This document shows positions 45,690 through 54,500 of a stretch of 62,513 nt of DNA, piece by piece. The position numbers were made by a program, and so were the translations under genes. Location of the stretch: assembly GCA_018267365.1 (NCBI GenBank), contig JAFDYQ010000027.1, positions 1 through 62,513 on the forward strand. Reading direction: 5' to 3'. The stretch comes from Bacteroidota bacterium (GTDB lineage Bacteria; Bacteroidota; Bacteroidia; Chitinophagales; LD1). Every line of letters begins with the position of its first letter. The stretch's first letter is position 1. Under the pieces are notes generated by a model. That model did not search any database. It was not told where the DNA came from and saw nothing but the letters and a program-made list of their open reading frames with translations.

Positions 45690-46334
45690 ATGGAGAGTAT
45701 CATCATAGGCATAGCGGGCGGCTCAGGATCCGGCAAGACTACCGTAGTCAGGCGGATCATGGAGAAATTTACAAAGGCCGACGTGGCTGTCATGTCTCAG
45801 GATAGCTACTATAGGGACAATGCGCACCTGACCCTGGAGCAGCGGCAGCTAATCAATTTTGACCATCCGGCGTCTATAGAGTTTGAGCTGATAGTACAGC
45901 ACCTGTCAGACATCAAGGCTGGCAAGACGATAGCAGAGCCTACCTATGACTATATCACCTCCACACGTCAGTCAGCCACTATACCTATAGAGCCGCGTCA
46001 CGTGGTGATCATAGAGGGCATCCTTCTTTTCACAGATGTACAGGTGCGTGATTTGTGCAATATCAAAGTATTTGTAGACGCTGAGCCGGACGATCGGCTC
46101 ATACGTATCATACACAGAGACATGCATGAGCGGGGCCGCAATGTAGACGACGTGATAGAGCGCTATGGGCTGGTCAAGAAGATGCACGATCAGTTTATTG
46201 AGCCGACCAAAAAATTTGCGGATATCATCGTGCCGCAGGGCGGCGAAAACCATGTGGCTATAGACGTACTGGTATCTATGATCCGGCAGAAACTCAGCCA
46301 GAAAGTAATGGTTGGAAGCCCTATTGCGCCGTAG
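45690..46334 (+). CDS. udk: Uridine/cytidine kinase
   Basis: Phosphorylates uridine and cytidine in pyrimidine salvage. The 214-residue protein has the Walker A motif GIAGGSGSGKTTVVRRI at the N-terminus, SQDSYYRD with the catalytic Asp, DHPASIEFELIVQHL, and RIIHRDMHERGRN of the lid, as in bacterial Udk. The last 14 nt overlap the 3' end of the opposite-strand nuclease-fold gene. Its isoleucine codons depend strikingly on the next base (see findings). Confidence 0.95.
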   Translation: MESIIIGIAGGSGSGKTTVVRRIMEKFTKADVAVMSQDSYYRDNAHLTLEQRQLINFDHPASIEFELIVQHLSDIKAGKTIAEPTYDYITSTRQSATIPIEPRHVVIIEGILLFTDVQVRDLCNIKVFVDAEPDDRLIRIIHRDMHERGRNVDDVIERYGLVKKMHDQFIEPTKKFADIIVPQGGENHVAIDVLVSMIRQKLSQKVMVGSPIAP

Positions 46335-47673
46335 CTTTAGCTGCTGCCTTTTTAACCTTTTTATCAGACTTCTTTGCAGGTTTATCTCCGGCGGTCGTTT
46401 CTTTCTCTTTTGATGAGGTTTCGTTGTCCTTTTTCGAAGCGGTCTTGTCAGATTTAGTGTCAGATTTTTTTGATTCCTTTTTGACTTCTGCACTCTCTTC
46501 ATTATCTCTCATCTCATCATGTATCAGAGTATCTGCTTGTGTTGCAGCCATAGAGTCGACGACTACACTGTCTGCCACTGCCAGCGCGACTGGGTGCTCT
46601 GGCCTGAGCGTGATCTTCATACGCACGGGATTGTGGTCTGAATATTCAAAGCCGGCATTGATGCCTTTCACCTCTACTACATCCACATTGGGAGAGACAA
46701 AAAAGTAATCTATCACTGTGGTGAAGGTGGTGTTAGGATCGAAAGCGTGGCTGTTCTTGCGGTTTGTCGGTGTATTGCCGTCATATACGTACTTCCAGCC
46801 CGGGATGTAGTTAGAGTCGTTATTCATTTCATATAGCTTGTCATAGTTCGGCTCTTTCTCCCATTTCTTTACGTTAAAATCCGGCGGCGCTATATTCCAG
46901 TCACCCCCGAGCACTACGTAGTTCCCTTTCGCATATTCTGCCTCCAGTAGCTTTTTGGTGAGCGCCATCTGTTCTTTTTTCACAGATCCGTCATCATAGG
47001 CTTCAAAGTGTGTATTGACTACTACCAGCTCTTTGTCATTGGGTAGTTTAAAGCGCTGCATCATCAGACAGCGCTCCAGGTAGAATATTTTCTTAGGCCA
47101 GTCCGGTATACCCGGCAGAGATATCCTTTGGGTCTCCTCCGGCATGAAGCGGGACAAGCTGAGCAAACCACCATATACGGGACCGATCTTGTCCTTCCAC
47201 GGCTCCAGGGGAAATGGGAGATACTTTACATCAAAGTTGACAGCAAACGCGTAGTTGTGATCAGGAGCACTGGAAGCTATGCCTGCTACCTCGTCCACAT
47301 TCCAGCTACGCTTGCCATGGCGGTCTGCCTCTTGTATGAAGATAAAGTCGGCATCCTGGTTTTCTTTGACTGTAGCAAAAATACCTTTGGTGTACTTCTG
47401 CACCCATTCCTGTGGTGTCGTGATCATTTTGCCGTCATCATAAAAGAAATCCGTCTCGGCACCGAGGCCGCCATAGCCGATATTCCACGTCATAAAGGAA
47501 AGCGTATCCAATGATGATATCGCGCGGGTAGACGGCTGCTCTGCAGGCTGCACCGATACGTCCTCTACAGGCTGCGGTTTAAATTTAGTAGCCATACCAT
47601 AGAGTATAAAGCCGCCTACATAGATGGCTGGTATGAGTATGATGACGAGTAGGAGGATCAGCATTCTTTTCAT
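46321..47673 (-). CDS. Endonuclease/exonuclease/phosphatase-fold protein with Lys-rich tail
   Basis: A 450-residue protein with one N-terminal membrane helix (about 3-27), so the domain is exported or membrane-tethered. The EEP fold spans about 55-370: FMTWNIGYGG, FIFIQEADRHG (catalytic Glu), VVVNTHFE, LGGDWNIAPPDFN (Asp/Asn) and the closing YSDHNPVRM (Asp-His). It could cleave nucleic acid, sphingomyelin or phosphoinositides; nothing decides. The last 60 residues are a low-complexity Lys/Ser/Glu/Ala tail. Its 3' end overlaps udk convergently. Confidence 0.9.
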   Translation of the reverse strand: MKRMLILLLVIILIPAIYVGGFILYGMATKFKPQPVEDVSVQPAEQPSTRAISSLDTLSFMTWNIGYGGLGAETDFFYDDGKMITTPQEWVQKYTKGIFATVKENQDADFIFIQEADRHGKRSWNVDEVAGIASSAPDHNYAFAVNFDVKYLPFPLEPWKDKIGPVYGGLLSLSRFMPEETQRISLPGIPDWPKKIFYLERCLMMQRFKLPNDKELVVVNTHFEAYDDGSVKKEQMALTKKLLEAEYAKGNYVVLGGDWNIAPPDFNVKKWEKEPNYDKLYEMNNDSNYIPGWKYVYDGNTPTNRKNSHAFDPNTTFTTVIDYFFVSPNVDVVEVKGINAGFEYSDHNPVRMKITLRPEHPVALAVADSVVVDSMAATQADTLIHDEMRDNEESAEVKKESKKSDTKSDKTASKKDNETSSKEKETTAGDKPAKKSDKKVKKAAAKATAQ

Positions 47674-47695
47674 TCTAAGAGATTGTCAAGCGAAA

Positions 47696-48463
47696 CTAAA
47701 TATTAAAGAGAGAAAAAAATGCGCTAACCACCAGGGATGCAATAAAACTTAAGGCAATACTTGCGATAATATATGATCGCGAAGCTGCCGGGAAGGTATA
47801 ATTCCTGAATAGCAACGCTTCTGTAAAGAACCATATGGGAGATATACCGACAAATAGACTTAATGGTTTGAAAACAAGTCCTGATAGAGCCAGCAAAGTC
47901 ACGGTGCCACCACCAGCGCAAGCCAGCAAGAGCTGTAAATATTGCCTGCGGGTTGTCCCTCTTCGGAGATAGAAGGCCAGCAAAACTATAAATCTGGTGA
48001 TCGTAAAGGCTGTAATAAACCGAATCGCCCACAATGCATCACTATGCGCTGATCGGAACGCTTCGTGCGCCTCAACTTTTTTGTCAGATATAAAAACATT
48101 GATTTCTGCTCTCGAATTCGAGATTCTAAAGGTGTTACTCGTTACAGTCGTAGTATCATGATATAAGATGAGTCGTAAAGCATATTCATTCAGCCAGCGG
48201 CCTTTGATGCTGCTTAATACACTCCCATAGATATACTTGCCATTTTTCTCATTATAAATTAGAAGCTTCCCTTCTTCTGCAGTATCGCAATGCCGCGGAA
48301 AACTATCATCGCTAAAAATAATAATGCCGCTATCTGGCCAGAAATGTGAGGTCGGTAAAGTTGTAAATACAAATTTTAAATATGGTTTAGGAACGCCGTA
48401 AGCCAGATGACTGTTTCCAACGAAAAGAACGATGGTAAAAATGAAAAGCACAAGACGCCTCAT
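47696..48463 (-). CDS. Orphan membrane protein, AT-rich
   Basis: A 255-residue protein with a signal peptide (about 1-23, ending AYG), an extracytoplasmic domain (about 24-145) with a Cys in DDSFPRHCD, and three or four C-terminal transmembrane helices (about 148-255) joined by an Arg-rich loop (LRRGTTRRQY). I recognise no family. Its codon use (ATT, TTT, AAA, TTA) differs clearly from both neighbours, which suggests recent acquisition or relaxed constraint. It ends 22 nt upstream of the nuclease-fold gene on the same strand and is divergent from the alpha/beta hydrolase. Confidence 0.7.
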   Translation of the reverse strand: MRRLVLFIFTIVLFVGNSHLAYGVPKPYLKFVFTTLPTSHFWPDSGIIIFSDDSFPRHCDTAEEGKLLIYNEKNGKYIYGSVLSSIKGRWLNEYALRLILYHDTTTVTSNTFRISNSRAEINVFISDKKVEAHEAFRSAHSDALWAIRFITAFTITRFIVLLAFYLRRGTTRRQYLQLLLACAGGGTVTLLALSGLVFKPLSLFVGISPIWFFTEALLFRNYTFPAASRSYIIASIALSFIASLVVSAFFSLFNI

Positions 48464-48510
48464 GGATAATTCAAACTGAATAGTAATTTAGTGTATAAAA
48501 CGTAAAGGGA

Positions 48511-49344
48511 ATGAATCATTTTGAGTGGAACTGGACACAGGACGGCACCCGCTTTTATGCGCAGGGATGGAGCCCGGTCAATACAAAAGCTGTGATATGC
48601 CTGGTGCATGGATTCGCAGAATACAGTGGTCGATATGCCCACGTAGCAGAACGCCTCGGCCGCGAGGGCTATGCTGTGCTGGCCTTTGACCAGTACGGAC
48701 ATGGTCATACGGAGGGTCCACGCGGTTTCTCGCCCAGCCTGGATGCGAGCCTGGACTCAATCAAGATCATACTCGATGAGGCAGAGACGAGGTTTCCGGG
48801 CGTGCCTAAGTTCCTCTATGGCCACAGCATGGGTGGCAATATGGTGCTTAACTACCTGCTGCGCCGCCAGCCCAAAATAGCAGGCGCGATCGCTACCGCA
48901 CCATGGCTCAGGCTTGGATTTGACCCGCCTGCTATCAAGCTGCTACTCGCCCGCATCATGCGTGTGATATACCCCAAGTGGCCCGAGAAAGCCGATCTGG
49001 ACGCCGGGGCCATATCACGAGATAAAGCAGAGGTACGCAAATACGAAACCGATCCATTGATCCACAATACTGCCCGTGCAGGTACTTTCTTTGATACGTA
49101 TAACGCGGGTAAGTGGGCTCTCGAACATGCCTCCGAACTGAGTGTGCCCCTACTGTTGCTACATGGTACGGATGACAAGCTGATTGCCTTTGCGGGCTCT
49201 GAGCAGTTCGCTGCTGGTGGCCCTAAAGAGCTCATTACCTTCAAGCCATACCCGGGCTTCTATCATGAGCTGCACAATGAGCCTGCGGCAGACAGGGAGC
49301 GCGTCTTCCTGGATGAGATAGCCTGGCTGAATAGTAAGATCTAA
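48511..49344 (+). CDS. Alpha/beta hydrolase, monoacylglycerol-lipase type
   Basis: A 277-residue lipase-like hydrolase. The oxyanion-hole motif VHGFAEYSGRYAHVAERL and the nucleophile elbow GHSMGGNMVLNYLL (Ser) are those of Hydrolase_4/monoglyceride lipases. The likely catalytic Asp is in LLLHGTDDKLI and His in YPGFYHELHNEP. FDQYGHGHTEGPRG is the typical strand-4 loop. No signal peptide is visible. A YdcF gene follows 10 nt downstream, so the two form an operon. Confidence 0.92.
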   Translation: MNHFEWNWTQDGTRFYAQGWSPVNTKAVICLVHGFAEYSGRYAHVAERLGREGYAVLAFDQYGHGHTEGPRGFSPSLDASLDSIKIILDEAETRFPGVPKFLYGHSMGGNMVLNYLLRRQPKIAGAIATAPWLRLGFDPPAIKLLLARIMRVIYPKWPEKADLDAGAISRDKAEVRKYETDPLIHNTARAGTFFDTYNAGKWALEHASELSVPLLLLHGTDDKLIAFAGSEQFAAGGPKELITFKPYPGFYHELHNEPAADRERVFLDEIAWLNSKI

Positions 49345-49354
49345 TGCTATCGCT

Positions 49355-49972
49355 TTGAGAAGAAACCTGCTTGTCTTTCTCGCCTTTTGTATCATGCTCA
49401 TAGCGGTAGGAGTGGTATTCAAAACTCCCATCCTGCAGAGCTTCTCTAATTTCCTGATCAAGCAAGATGTGCCCGAGGAGGCTGATGCAATGGTCGTGCT
49501 CTCCGGCAATGCGTTTGACCGTGGCAATGAAGGGGCGCGGCTGTACAGAGACGGCTATGCCAGGCGTGTGATCTGCCCCGGAGGCAATCTCGAGCGTGCC
49601 TTCCTGATCATGGGCGATACAGTCTATGAGAGTGAGCTGCTAAAGAAAAACATCGTGCGGAATGGGGTACCCGACTCTATGATCACGCTACTGCGCTATG
49701 GCACCAGTACGGCAGAGGAGGCCGATACGCTGCTGGGCTACTGCCGCGCGCACCAGGTCAAAAAGCTACTAGTGGTGACGAGCCTCTTTCATACAAGGCG
49801 GGCGGGCAAGGTGTATCGCAAGAAATTTGCCGGTACGGATATCAAGATCATTATGCGTGGCGCACATGACTCTCAGTTTGATGAGAACTACTGGTGGAAA
49901 GATGAGTACGGGCTCATAGCGCTCAATAATGAATACATGAAAACCTTTTACTACTTCCTGAAAGGGAGATAA
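49355..49972 (+). CDS. YdcF/SanA-type DUF218 membrane protein
   Basis: A 205-residue DUF218 protein with one N-terminal membrane helix (about 5-22) and the Rossmann-like domain outside: AMVVLSGNAFDRGNEGARLY, VICPGGNLERA, and KKLLVVTSLFHTRRAGKVYR. Relatives (ElyC, SanA) affect peptidoglycan and envelope lipid-carrier metabolism. The start codon is TTG at 49355: an ATG at 49344 runs into a stop and the next in-frame ATG would cut the membrane helix. It lies 10 nt after the hydrolase gene. Confidence 0.87.
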   Translation: MRRNLLVFLAFCIMLIAVGVVFKTPILQSFSNFLIKQDVPEEADAMVVLSGNAFDRGNEGARLYRDGYARRVICPGGNLERAFLIMGDTVYESELLKKNIVRNGVPDSMITLLRYGTSTAEEADTLLGYCRAHQVKKLLVVTSLFHTRRAGKVYRKKFAGTDIKIIMRGAHDSQFDENYWWKDEYGLIALNNEYMKTFYYFLKGR

Positions 49973-50116
49973 AACCTGGGATTTCTCCTATTTCGCATAA
50001 TCTGTACACTCCACATGTTACTGTTGCAAGTCTCTATACCCATGAGGGCGTAGCCGAAGGGTTTTTCCGTTCATTTGTATTGTCTTTATACCTAATACAA
50101 ATCACTAACTACTCTT

Positions 50117-51424
50117 ATGGCCAATGCATTTGAAGTAACGGGAGGGAGGAAGCTCAAGGGTGAGCTCATACCACAGGGTGCCAAAAACGAAGCGCTGCAA
50201 ATACTATGCGCCGTGCTGCTCACGGCAGATAAAGTAACGATCAGCAATATACCTGACATCCGCGATGTCAATCTCCTGATAGATATCCTGCGCGACCTGA
50301 ATGTCAAGGTGGAGCGCGTCAATGCAGATACCTATACCTTTCAGGCAGATGATGTGAACCTGGAGTACCTGCAGTCGGATGTATTTCGCAGGAAGGGCGC
50401 TGCCCTGCGTGGCTCTATTATGATCATTGGTCCCCTGCTCACCCGCTTCAAAAAGGCCTACATGCCAAAACCAGGTGGTGACAAGATAGGCCGTAGGAGA
50501 CTGGATACGCACTTCCTCGGTTTTGAAAAACTGGGCGCTACGTTCAACTTTGATTCTGAGGATAGCTTTTACTCGATCAAGGCCGATCACCTTAAGGGTA
50601 CTTACATCCTGCTGGATGAGCCATCGGTGACGGGCACGGCCAATATCGTAATGACCGCAGTAATGGCCAAAGGTAGGACCACTATCTACAACGCGGCCTG
50701 TGAGCCATACCTTCAGCAGCTCTGCTCTATGCTAAACAGAATGGGAGCACAGATCCATGGTGTAGGGTCCAACCTGATCACGATAGAAGGAGTAGATACA
50801 CTAGGTGGTACTGAGCACCGCATGCTTCCTGATATGATCGAGATAGGTTCTTTCATCGGTCTGGCAGCCATGACGCAGTCTGAGATCACTATCAAAAACT
50901 GCGGTGTGGAGCATCTGGGCAATATCCTGCCTGTCTTCCAGAAACTAGGCATACAGATGGAAGTGCGCGGAGACGATGTATTTATACCAGCGCAGGAGCG
51001 CTACGAGATACAAAGATTCATAGACGGCTCTGGACTGACCATAGCTGATGGGCCATGGCCGCTTTTCACGCCAGATCTCATCAGCATAGTGCTGGTAGTG
51101 GCTACACAGGCTAAAGGTTCGGTATTGATCCATCAGAAGATGTTTGAATCCCGTCTGTTTTTCGTGGACAAGCTGATAGACATGGGCGCCCAGATCATAC
51201 TCTGCGATCCACATCGTGCCTCAGTGATCGGTATCAATCGGGAGTACAAACTCCGAGGCATCACCATGTCATCTCCGGATATACGCGCAGGTGTTTCACT
51301 GCTCATAGCCGCCCTCTCTGCAGAGGGTAAGTCTATCATCAATAATATAGATCAGATAGACCGCGGCTACCAGCACATAGACACGCGCCTGAATGCCATA
51401 GGCGCGGAGATCAAAAGAGTTTAA
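50117..51424 (+). CDS. murA: UDP-GlcNAc 1-carboxyvinyltransferase MurA, Cys-to-Asp variant
   Basis: Catalyses the first committed step of peptidoglycan synthesis, moving enolpyruvate from PEP to UDP-GlcNAc. The 435-residue protein has the inside-out barrel of the family, with Lys23-Asn24 (GAKNEAL) binding substrate and the final RGYQHIDTRLNAIGAEI. In the mobile active-site loop KPGGDKIGRRRLDTH the residue equivalent to E. coli Cys115, target of fosfomycin, is Asp122 (codon 50480-50482). Natural Asp variants are active and fosfomycin-insensitive. The gene ends 1 nt from the convergent lytic transglycosylase gene; it is not followed by a terminator. Confidence 0.96.
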   Translation: MANAFEVTGGRKLKGELIPQGAKNEALQILCAVLLTADKVTISNIPDIRDVNLLIDILRDLNVKVERVNADTYTFQADDVNLEYLQSDVFRRKGAALRGSIMIIGPLLTRFKKAYMPKPGGDKIGRRRLDTHFLGFEKLGATFNFDSEDSFYSIKADHLKGTYILLDEPSVTGTANIVMTAVMAKGRTTIYNAACEPYLQQLCSMLNRMGAQIHGVGSNLITIEGVDTLGGTEHRMLPDMIEIGSFIGLAAMTQSEITIKNCGVEHLGNILPVFQKLGIQMEVRGDDVFIPAQERYEIQRFIDGSGLTIADGPWPLFTPDLISIVLVVATQAKGSVLIHQKMFESRLFFVDKLIDMGAQIILCDPHRASVIGINREYKLRGITMSSPDIRAGVSLLIAALSAEGKSIINNIDQIDRGYQHIDTRLNAIGAEIKRV

Positions 51425-51425
51425 A

Positions 51426-52367
51426 TTATTTAGTCAGGATCCTGACCCAATAGGTCTTTTTAGTCTTATTGGGTAGCGATGTGTTTCGCAGCCAGGGATT
51501 GAGGAGTTTTAGTTCCTTGTATTTGATGCCATTGGCATCTGCGAAGTCTGCGAGCTTGTCTATAGGTGTGTCTATCTGCAGCGTAGTATAAGCCTGCGGC
51601 TGATACAGGTCCTCTACCTGCATATGGTAGCCCGCTCTATCCGGATCGGCAAAGATCACCTTCATAGCCAGCATACGGAAAACGTAGCGAGATGTCTCAG
51701 AGGTGATAGCCAGGTCATAGTAGTTGGTAGTGTGCTGTGCTTCCAGCTTGCCGGCTATGCCATCTATACCAAAGTTGTAGGAAGCTGCAGCGGCAGTCCA
51801 CGAACCGAGGCGATCTTTGGCCTCACGAAGGTAGGCGCAGGCGGCACGGGTAGACTTCTCCATGTTATAACGTTCGTCCACTACGTCATTCACCTCCAGG
51901 CCATATTGCTTAGCGGTGCTGGGTACAAACTGCCAGAAGCCGCCGGCACCGGCAGGAGACATAGCGTCGCGCAGGTCGCTTTCTATGAGAGCCAGGTATT
52001 TGAAGTCTGTCGGTACGCGCTCCTCGGTGAGTATGCGCTCTATCTCAGGAAAGTAGCGGTTGGCCAGCTTCATGTCCAATATCGTATTACTCTGGCGGTA
52101 GATATTGATCTGTAGCTCACGGTCCAGTCGCTCACGTACATCGGCTTCGTCCAGCGGTACCGGCTCTCCGGCGAAAGACAACTCTCCCTCTACGTGAAAT
52201 GGATAGATGTGCAACAGCGTATCCCGGCGCCAGCTCAGCCCAGGCGTCTCTACACGTTTCTGCGAGAAAATATTGATCAGGGTAGGCTTGACTACATAGA
52301 TGCCGGCAGATGCAGCACCTATAGCGAATAGCGCCAGCGCGAGAGTTATATATTTGGATCGTAGCAC
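51426..52367 (-). CDS. Membrane-anchored lytic transglycosylase (SLT, family 1)
   Basis: Cleaves the glycan strands of peptidoglycan with formation of 1,6-anhydro-MurNAc. The 313-residue protein has an N-terminal anchor helix (about 6-26) and an SLT domain (about 115-245) with catalytic Glu129 in FKYLALIESDL, then GAGGFWQFVPSTAKQYGL and AAASYNFGIDGI. The C-terminal segment (LLNPWLRNTSLPNKTKKTYW) resembles one LysM-like or MltD-tail unit. The start is GTG (52367); no ATG exists before the anchor helix. Confidence 0.9.
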   Translation of the reverse strand: MLRSKYITLALALFAIGAASAGIYVVKPTLINIFSQKRVETPGLSWRRDTLLHIYPFHVEGELSFAGEPVPLDEADVRERLDRELQINIYRQSNTILDMKLANRYFPEIERILTEERVPTDFKYLALIESDLRDAMSPAGAGGFWQFVPSTAKQYGLEVNDVVDERYNMEKSTRAACAYLREAKDRLGSWTAAAASYNFGIDGIAGKLEAQHTTNYYDLAITSETSRYVFRMLAMKVIFADPDRAGYHMQVEDLYQPQAYTTLQIDTPIDKLADFADANGIKYKELKLLNPWLRNTSLPNKTKKTYWVRILTK

Positions 52368-52461
52368 GTACTCTAATTAAGTAAAATGTTTGGTGTAAAT
52401 AAAGGTGCCGATACCCACATATGGCGTAGCCCCTTATTATCAGAATGAAAAAATCCTGAAA

Positions 52462-52986
52462 TTATTGTGATACCACTCTTTTGTAGACAGGCACCATGGA
52501 GCATGGTTCACCATACATAAGCGCACGAGCAGTGCGTGCCAGCTTCTGAGTGATATAGACGAATGCTGCTGCATCTATCTGCCTGTCTCCGCAGCCTTTT
52601 ATCACCACTCGTTGGCCTTCATATTGTGCTGAGTCTATTTTCTCGATAGCGCGATAAAGGAAAACATTGGTAGCGTGATCCGGAGCAGCATTAGCTATAT
52701 CCTTTGCATATGGGGCCAGCTCCGCAGTGATCACCATGTACGCCCACATAGGTATGATCGCATTTACTGAGGAGTGCAATACCACATACTTGTCACGATA
52801 GGCGGACCAGTCTGTAGCCTTCACCTGCTCACGAAAATCCGCCTCACGCAGAATTAGGCCCTTGAAAAGATAGTCCTTCATATCGATCACGGTGACTTCT
52901 GATTCCTTTGGAAAGAAATCGGCCAGGTCTATCGTGATGATATTCTTTTGGGCTACTTTATTGATGATCGGATCGGGAGTCTGCAT
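52462..52986 (-). CDS. DUF2480 family protein
   Basis: A 174-residue soluble protein that I recognise as DUF2480, a Bacteroidota family: IDMKDYLFKGLILREADFRE, then HSSVNAIIPMWAYMVI and VVIKGCGDRQIDAAAFVYIT are the conserved blocks. No function is established for the family. In several relatives the gene lies near Fe-S assembly genes, but none is here. It is 76 nt downstream of the cobalamin/G-protein gene on the same strand and may be cotranscribed with it. Confidence 0.85.
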   Translation of the reverse strand: MQTPDPIINKVAQKNIITIDLADFFPKESEVTVIDMKDYLFKGLILREADFREQVKATDWSAYRDKYVVLHSSVNAIIPMWAYMVITAELAPYAKDIANAAPDHATNVFLYRAIEKIDSAQYEGQRVVIKGCGDRQIDAAAFVYITQKLARTARALMYGEPCSMVPVYKRVVSQ

Positions 52987-53062
52987 GAGATTAAGATTAA
53001 CAGGTCTGTATAGGGTTAAGACGTATAGGCACGATTTATCTTGCAGTCTGAACCGGTGATGA

Positions 53063-54451
53063 TCAGTTCTTTTCGGGTTTCTCCACCATGTCTATCACGC
53101 CTTGTAGTTGATATAGCTTGCGGGCTATGTCGCTTTGCTCGTCAGCCCAGCGGTCATACTGCTCTATGGTCTCTGCTATCTCAGCCAGATACCGCACCCG
53201 TGCCGGCGGTATGACCTGCGTCTTGCTCGCGGTACTTTTGGCCGATGTGTGCTCTACTTTAAATGGGATACCGGTTTTCTTTTCTATGGCATTGAAGAGC
53301 ACCTCAAAAAGATGGTTCACGCCGGCATCATTAAACTGTGATGCAATAGTGCCCACTATAGGCAGGTCTTCGTCCTTGGCCTGAAACATAGTATGGTTCC
53401 TCTTGTATTGCTTGCGTACATCGTGCAGCGAATCCAGGGCACCGGCTTTGTCAAACTTATTGATAGCGATCACGTCTGCATAGTCCAGCATATTGATCTT
53501 TTCCAGTTGAGACGGCGCACCATACTCAGGTGTCATCACATACATGGAAACGTCGCAATAGTCCAGAATGGACGCATCACTCTGGCCCACACCTGCGCTC
53601 TCTAGTATGATGAAATCATATCCGGCGCTCCGGCAGACATCTATAGACTCCTGGACATATTCACTCAGGGCGCGGTCACTCTCGCGTGTGGCCAGCGAGC
53701 GCATATAGGCGCGAGGGCTGGATATCGCGTTCATACGGATGCGGTCACCGAGTAGTGCGCCACCTGTTTTTTTCTTAGACGGGTCTACAGATACGACAGC
53801 TATTGTTTTATCCGGGAAGTGCATCAGGTACCTGCGTACGATCTCATCAGTCACCGATGATTTGCCCGCACCCCCGGTACCAGTGATCCCTAGTACAGGG
53901 ATCTTTTTGTCCGCAGATTTGAGATCGAGTTTATTACCGTTCTCAGCATAAGTGATGGAGCGTGCTATATTCTTCCAGTCCTTCGGGTTGAGGTCTATTA
54001 CTTCTCCATTCAGAGAGGCTACTGTTTGAAAATCACATTGTTTCACAAGGTCTTCTATCATTCCTTCCAGGCCCATCTGACGTCCATCATCAGGAGAGTA
54101 GATACGGTTGATACCATAGCGATGCAGCTCTTCTGCCTCGGTAGGCAATATAGTGCCACCACCACCACCAAATATCTTGATGTGGCCACAGTTGCGCTCT
54201 TTCAGCAGGTCATACATATATTTGAAAAACTCCACGTGCCCACCCTGGTAGGAGGTCACGGCGATGCCTTGTGCATCTTCTTGTATCGCGGTTTCTACTA
54301 TTTCCTGTGCGCTGCGATTGTGGCCCAGGTGGATCACCTCTGCACCTTTGGCCTGCATGATGCGACGCATGATATTGATAGCGGCGTCATGCCCGTCAAA
54401 GAGCGAGGCGGCAGTGACGATGCGGACTTTATTTGTGGGGCTATAGCTCAT
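53063..54451 (-). CDS. Cobalamin-binding domain fused to MeaB-like G-protein chaperone (IcmF N-terminal half)
   Basis: A 462-residue protein. Residues 1-140 form a B12-binding Rossmann domain with the lower-ligand motif Asp19-x-His21 (SLFDGHDAA, Ala where the classic DxHxxG has Gly) and [16 protein letters not shown]. Residues 180-430 are a MeaB/ArgK G domain: Walker [13 protein letters not shown] (about 188-199), [20 protein letters not shown] and NKFDKAG. This is the exact N-terminal order of IcmF, the isobutyryl-CoA mutase fused to its chaperone, but the 500-residue mutase barrel is absent: the frame stops cleanly and a DUF2480 gene follows after 76 nt. It would have to work with a mutase subunit encoded elsewhere (inference). 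Confidence 0.88.
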   Translation of the reverse strand: MSYSPTNKVRIVTAASLFDGHDAAINIMRRIMQAKGAEVIHLGHNRSAQEIVETAIQEDAQGIAVTSYQGGHVEFFKYMYDLLKERNCGHIKIFGGGGGTILPTEAEELHRYGINRIYSPDDGRQMGLEGMIEDLVKQCDFQTVASLNGEVIDLNPKDWKNIARSITYAENGNKLDLKSADKKIPVLGITGTGGAGKSSVTDEIVRRYLMHFPDKTIAVVSVDPSKKKTGGALLGDRIRMNAISSPRAYMRSLATRESDRALSEYVQESIDVCRSAGYDFIILESAGVGQSDASILDYCDVSMYVMTPEYGAPSQLEKINMLDYADVIAINKFDKAGALDSLHDVRKQYKRNHTMFQAKDEDLPIVGTIASQFNDAGVNHLFEVLFNAIEKKTGIPFKVEHTSAKSTASKTQVIPPARVRYLAEIAETIEQYDRWADEQSDIARKLYQLQGVIDMVEKPEKN

Positions 54452-54500
54452 ATGACCTCAAAATTAAAAAATATGAGCGAAGCAGTAGTTACGGAGCTAT

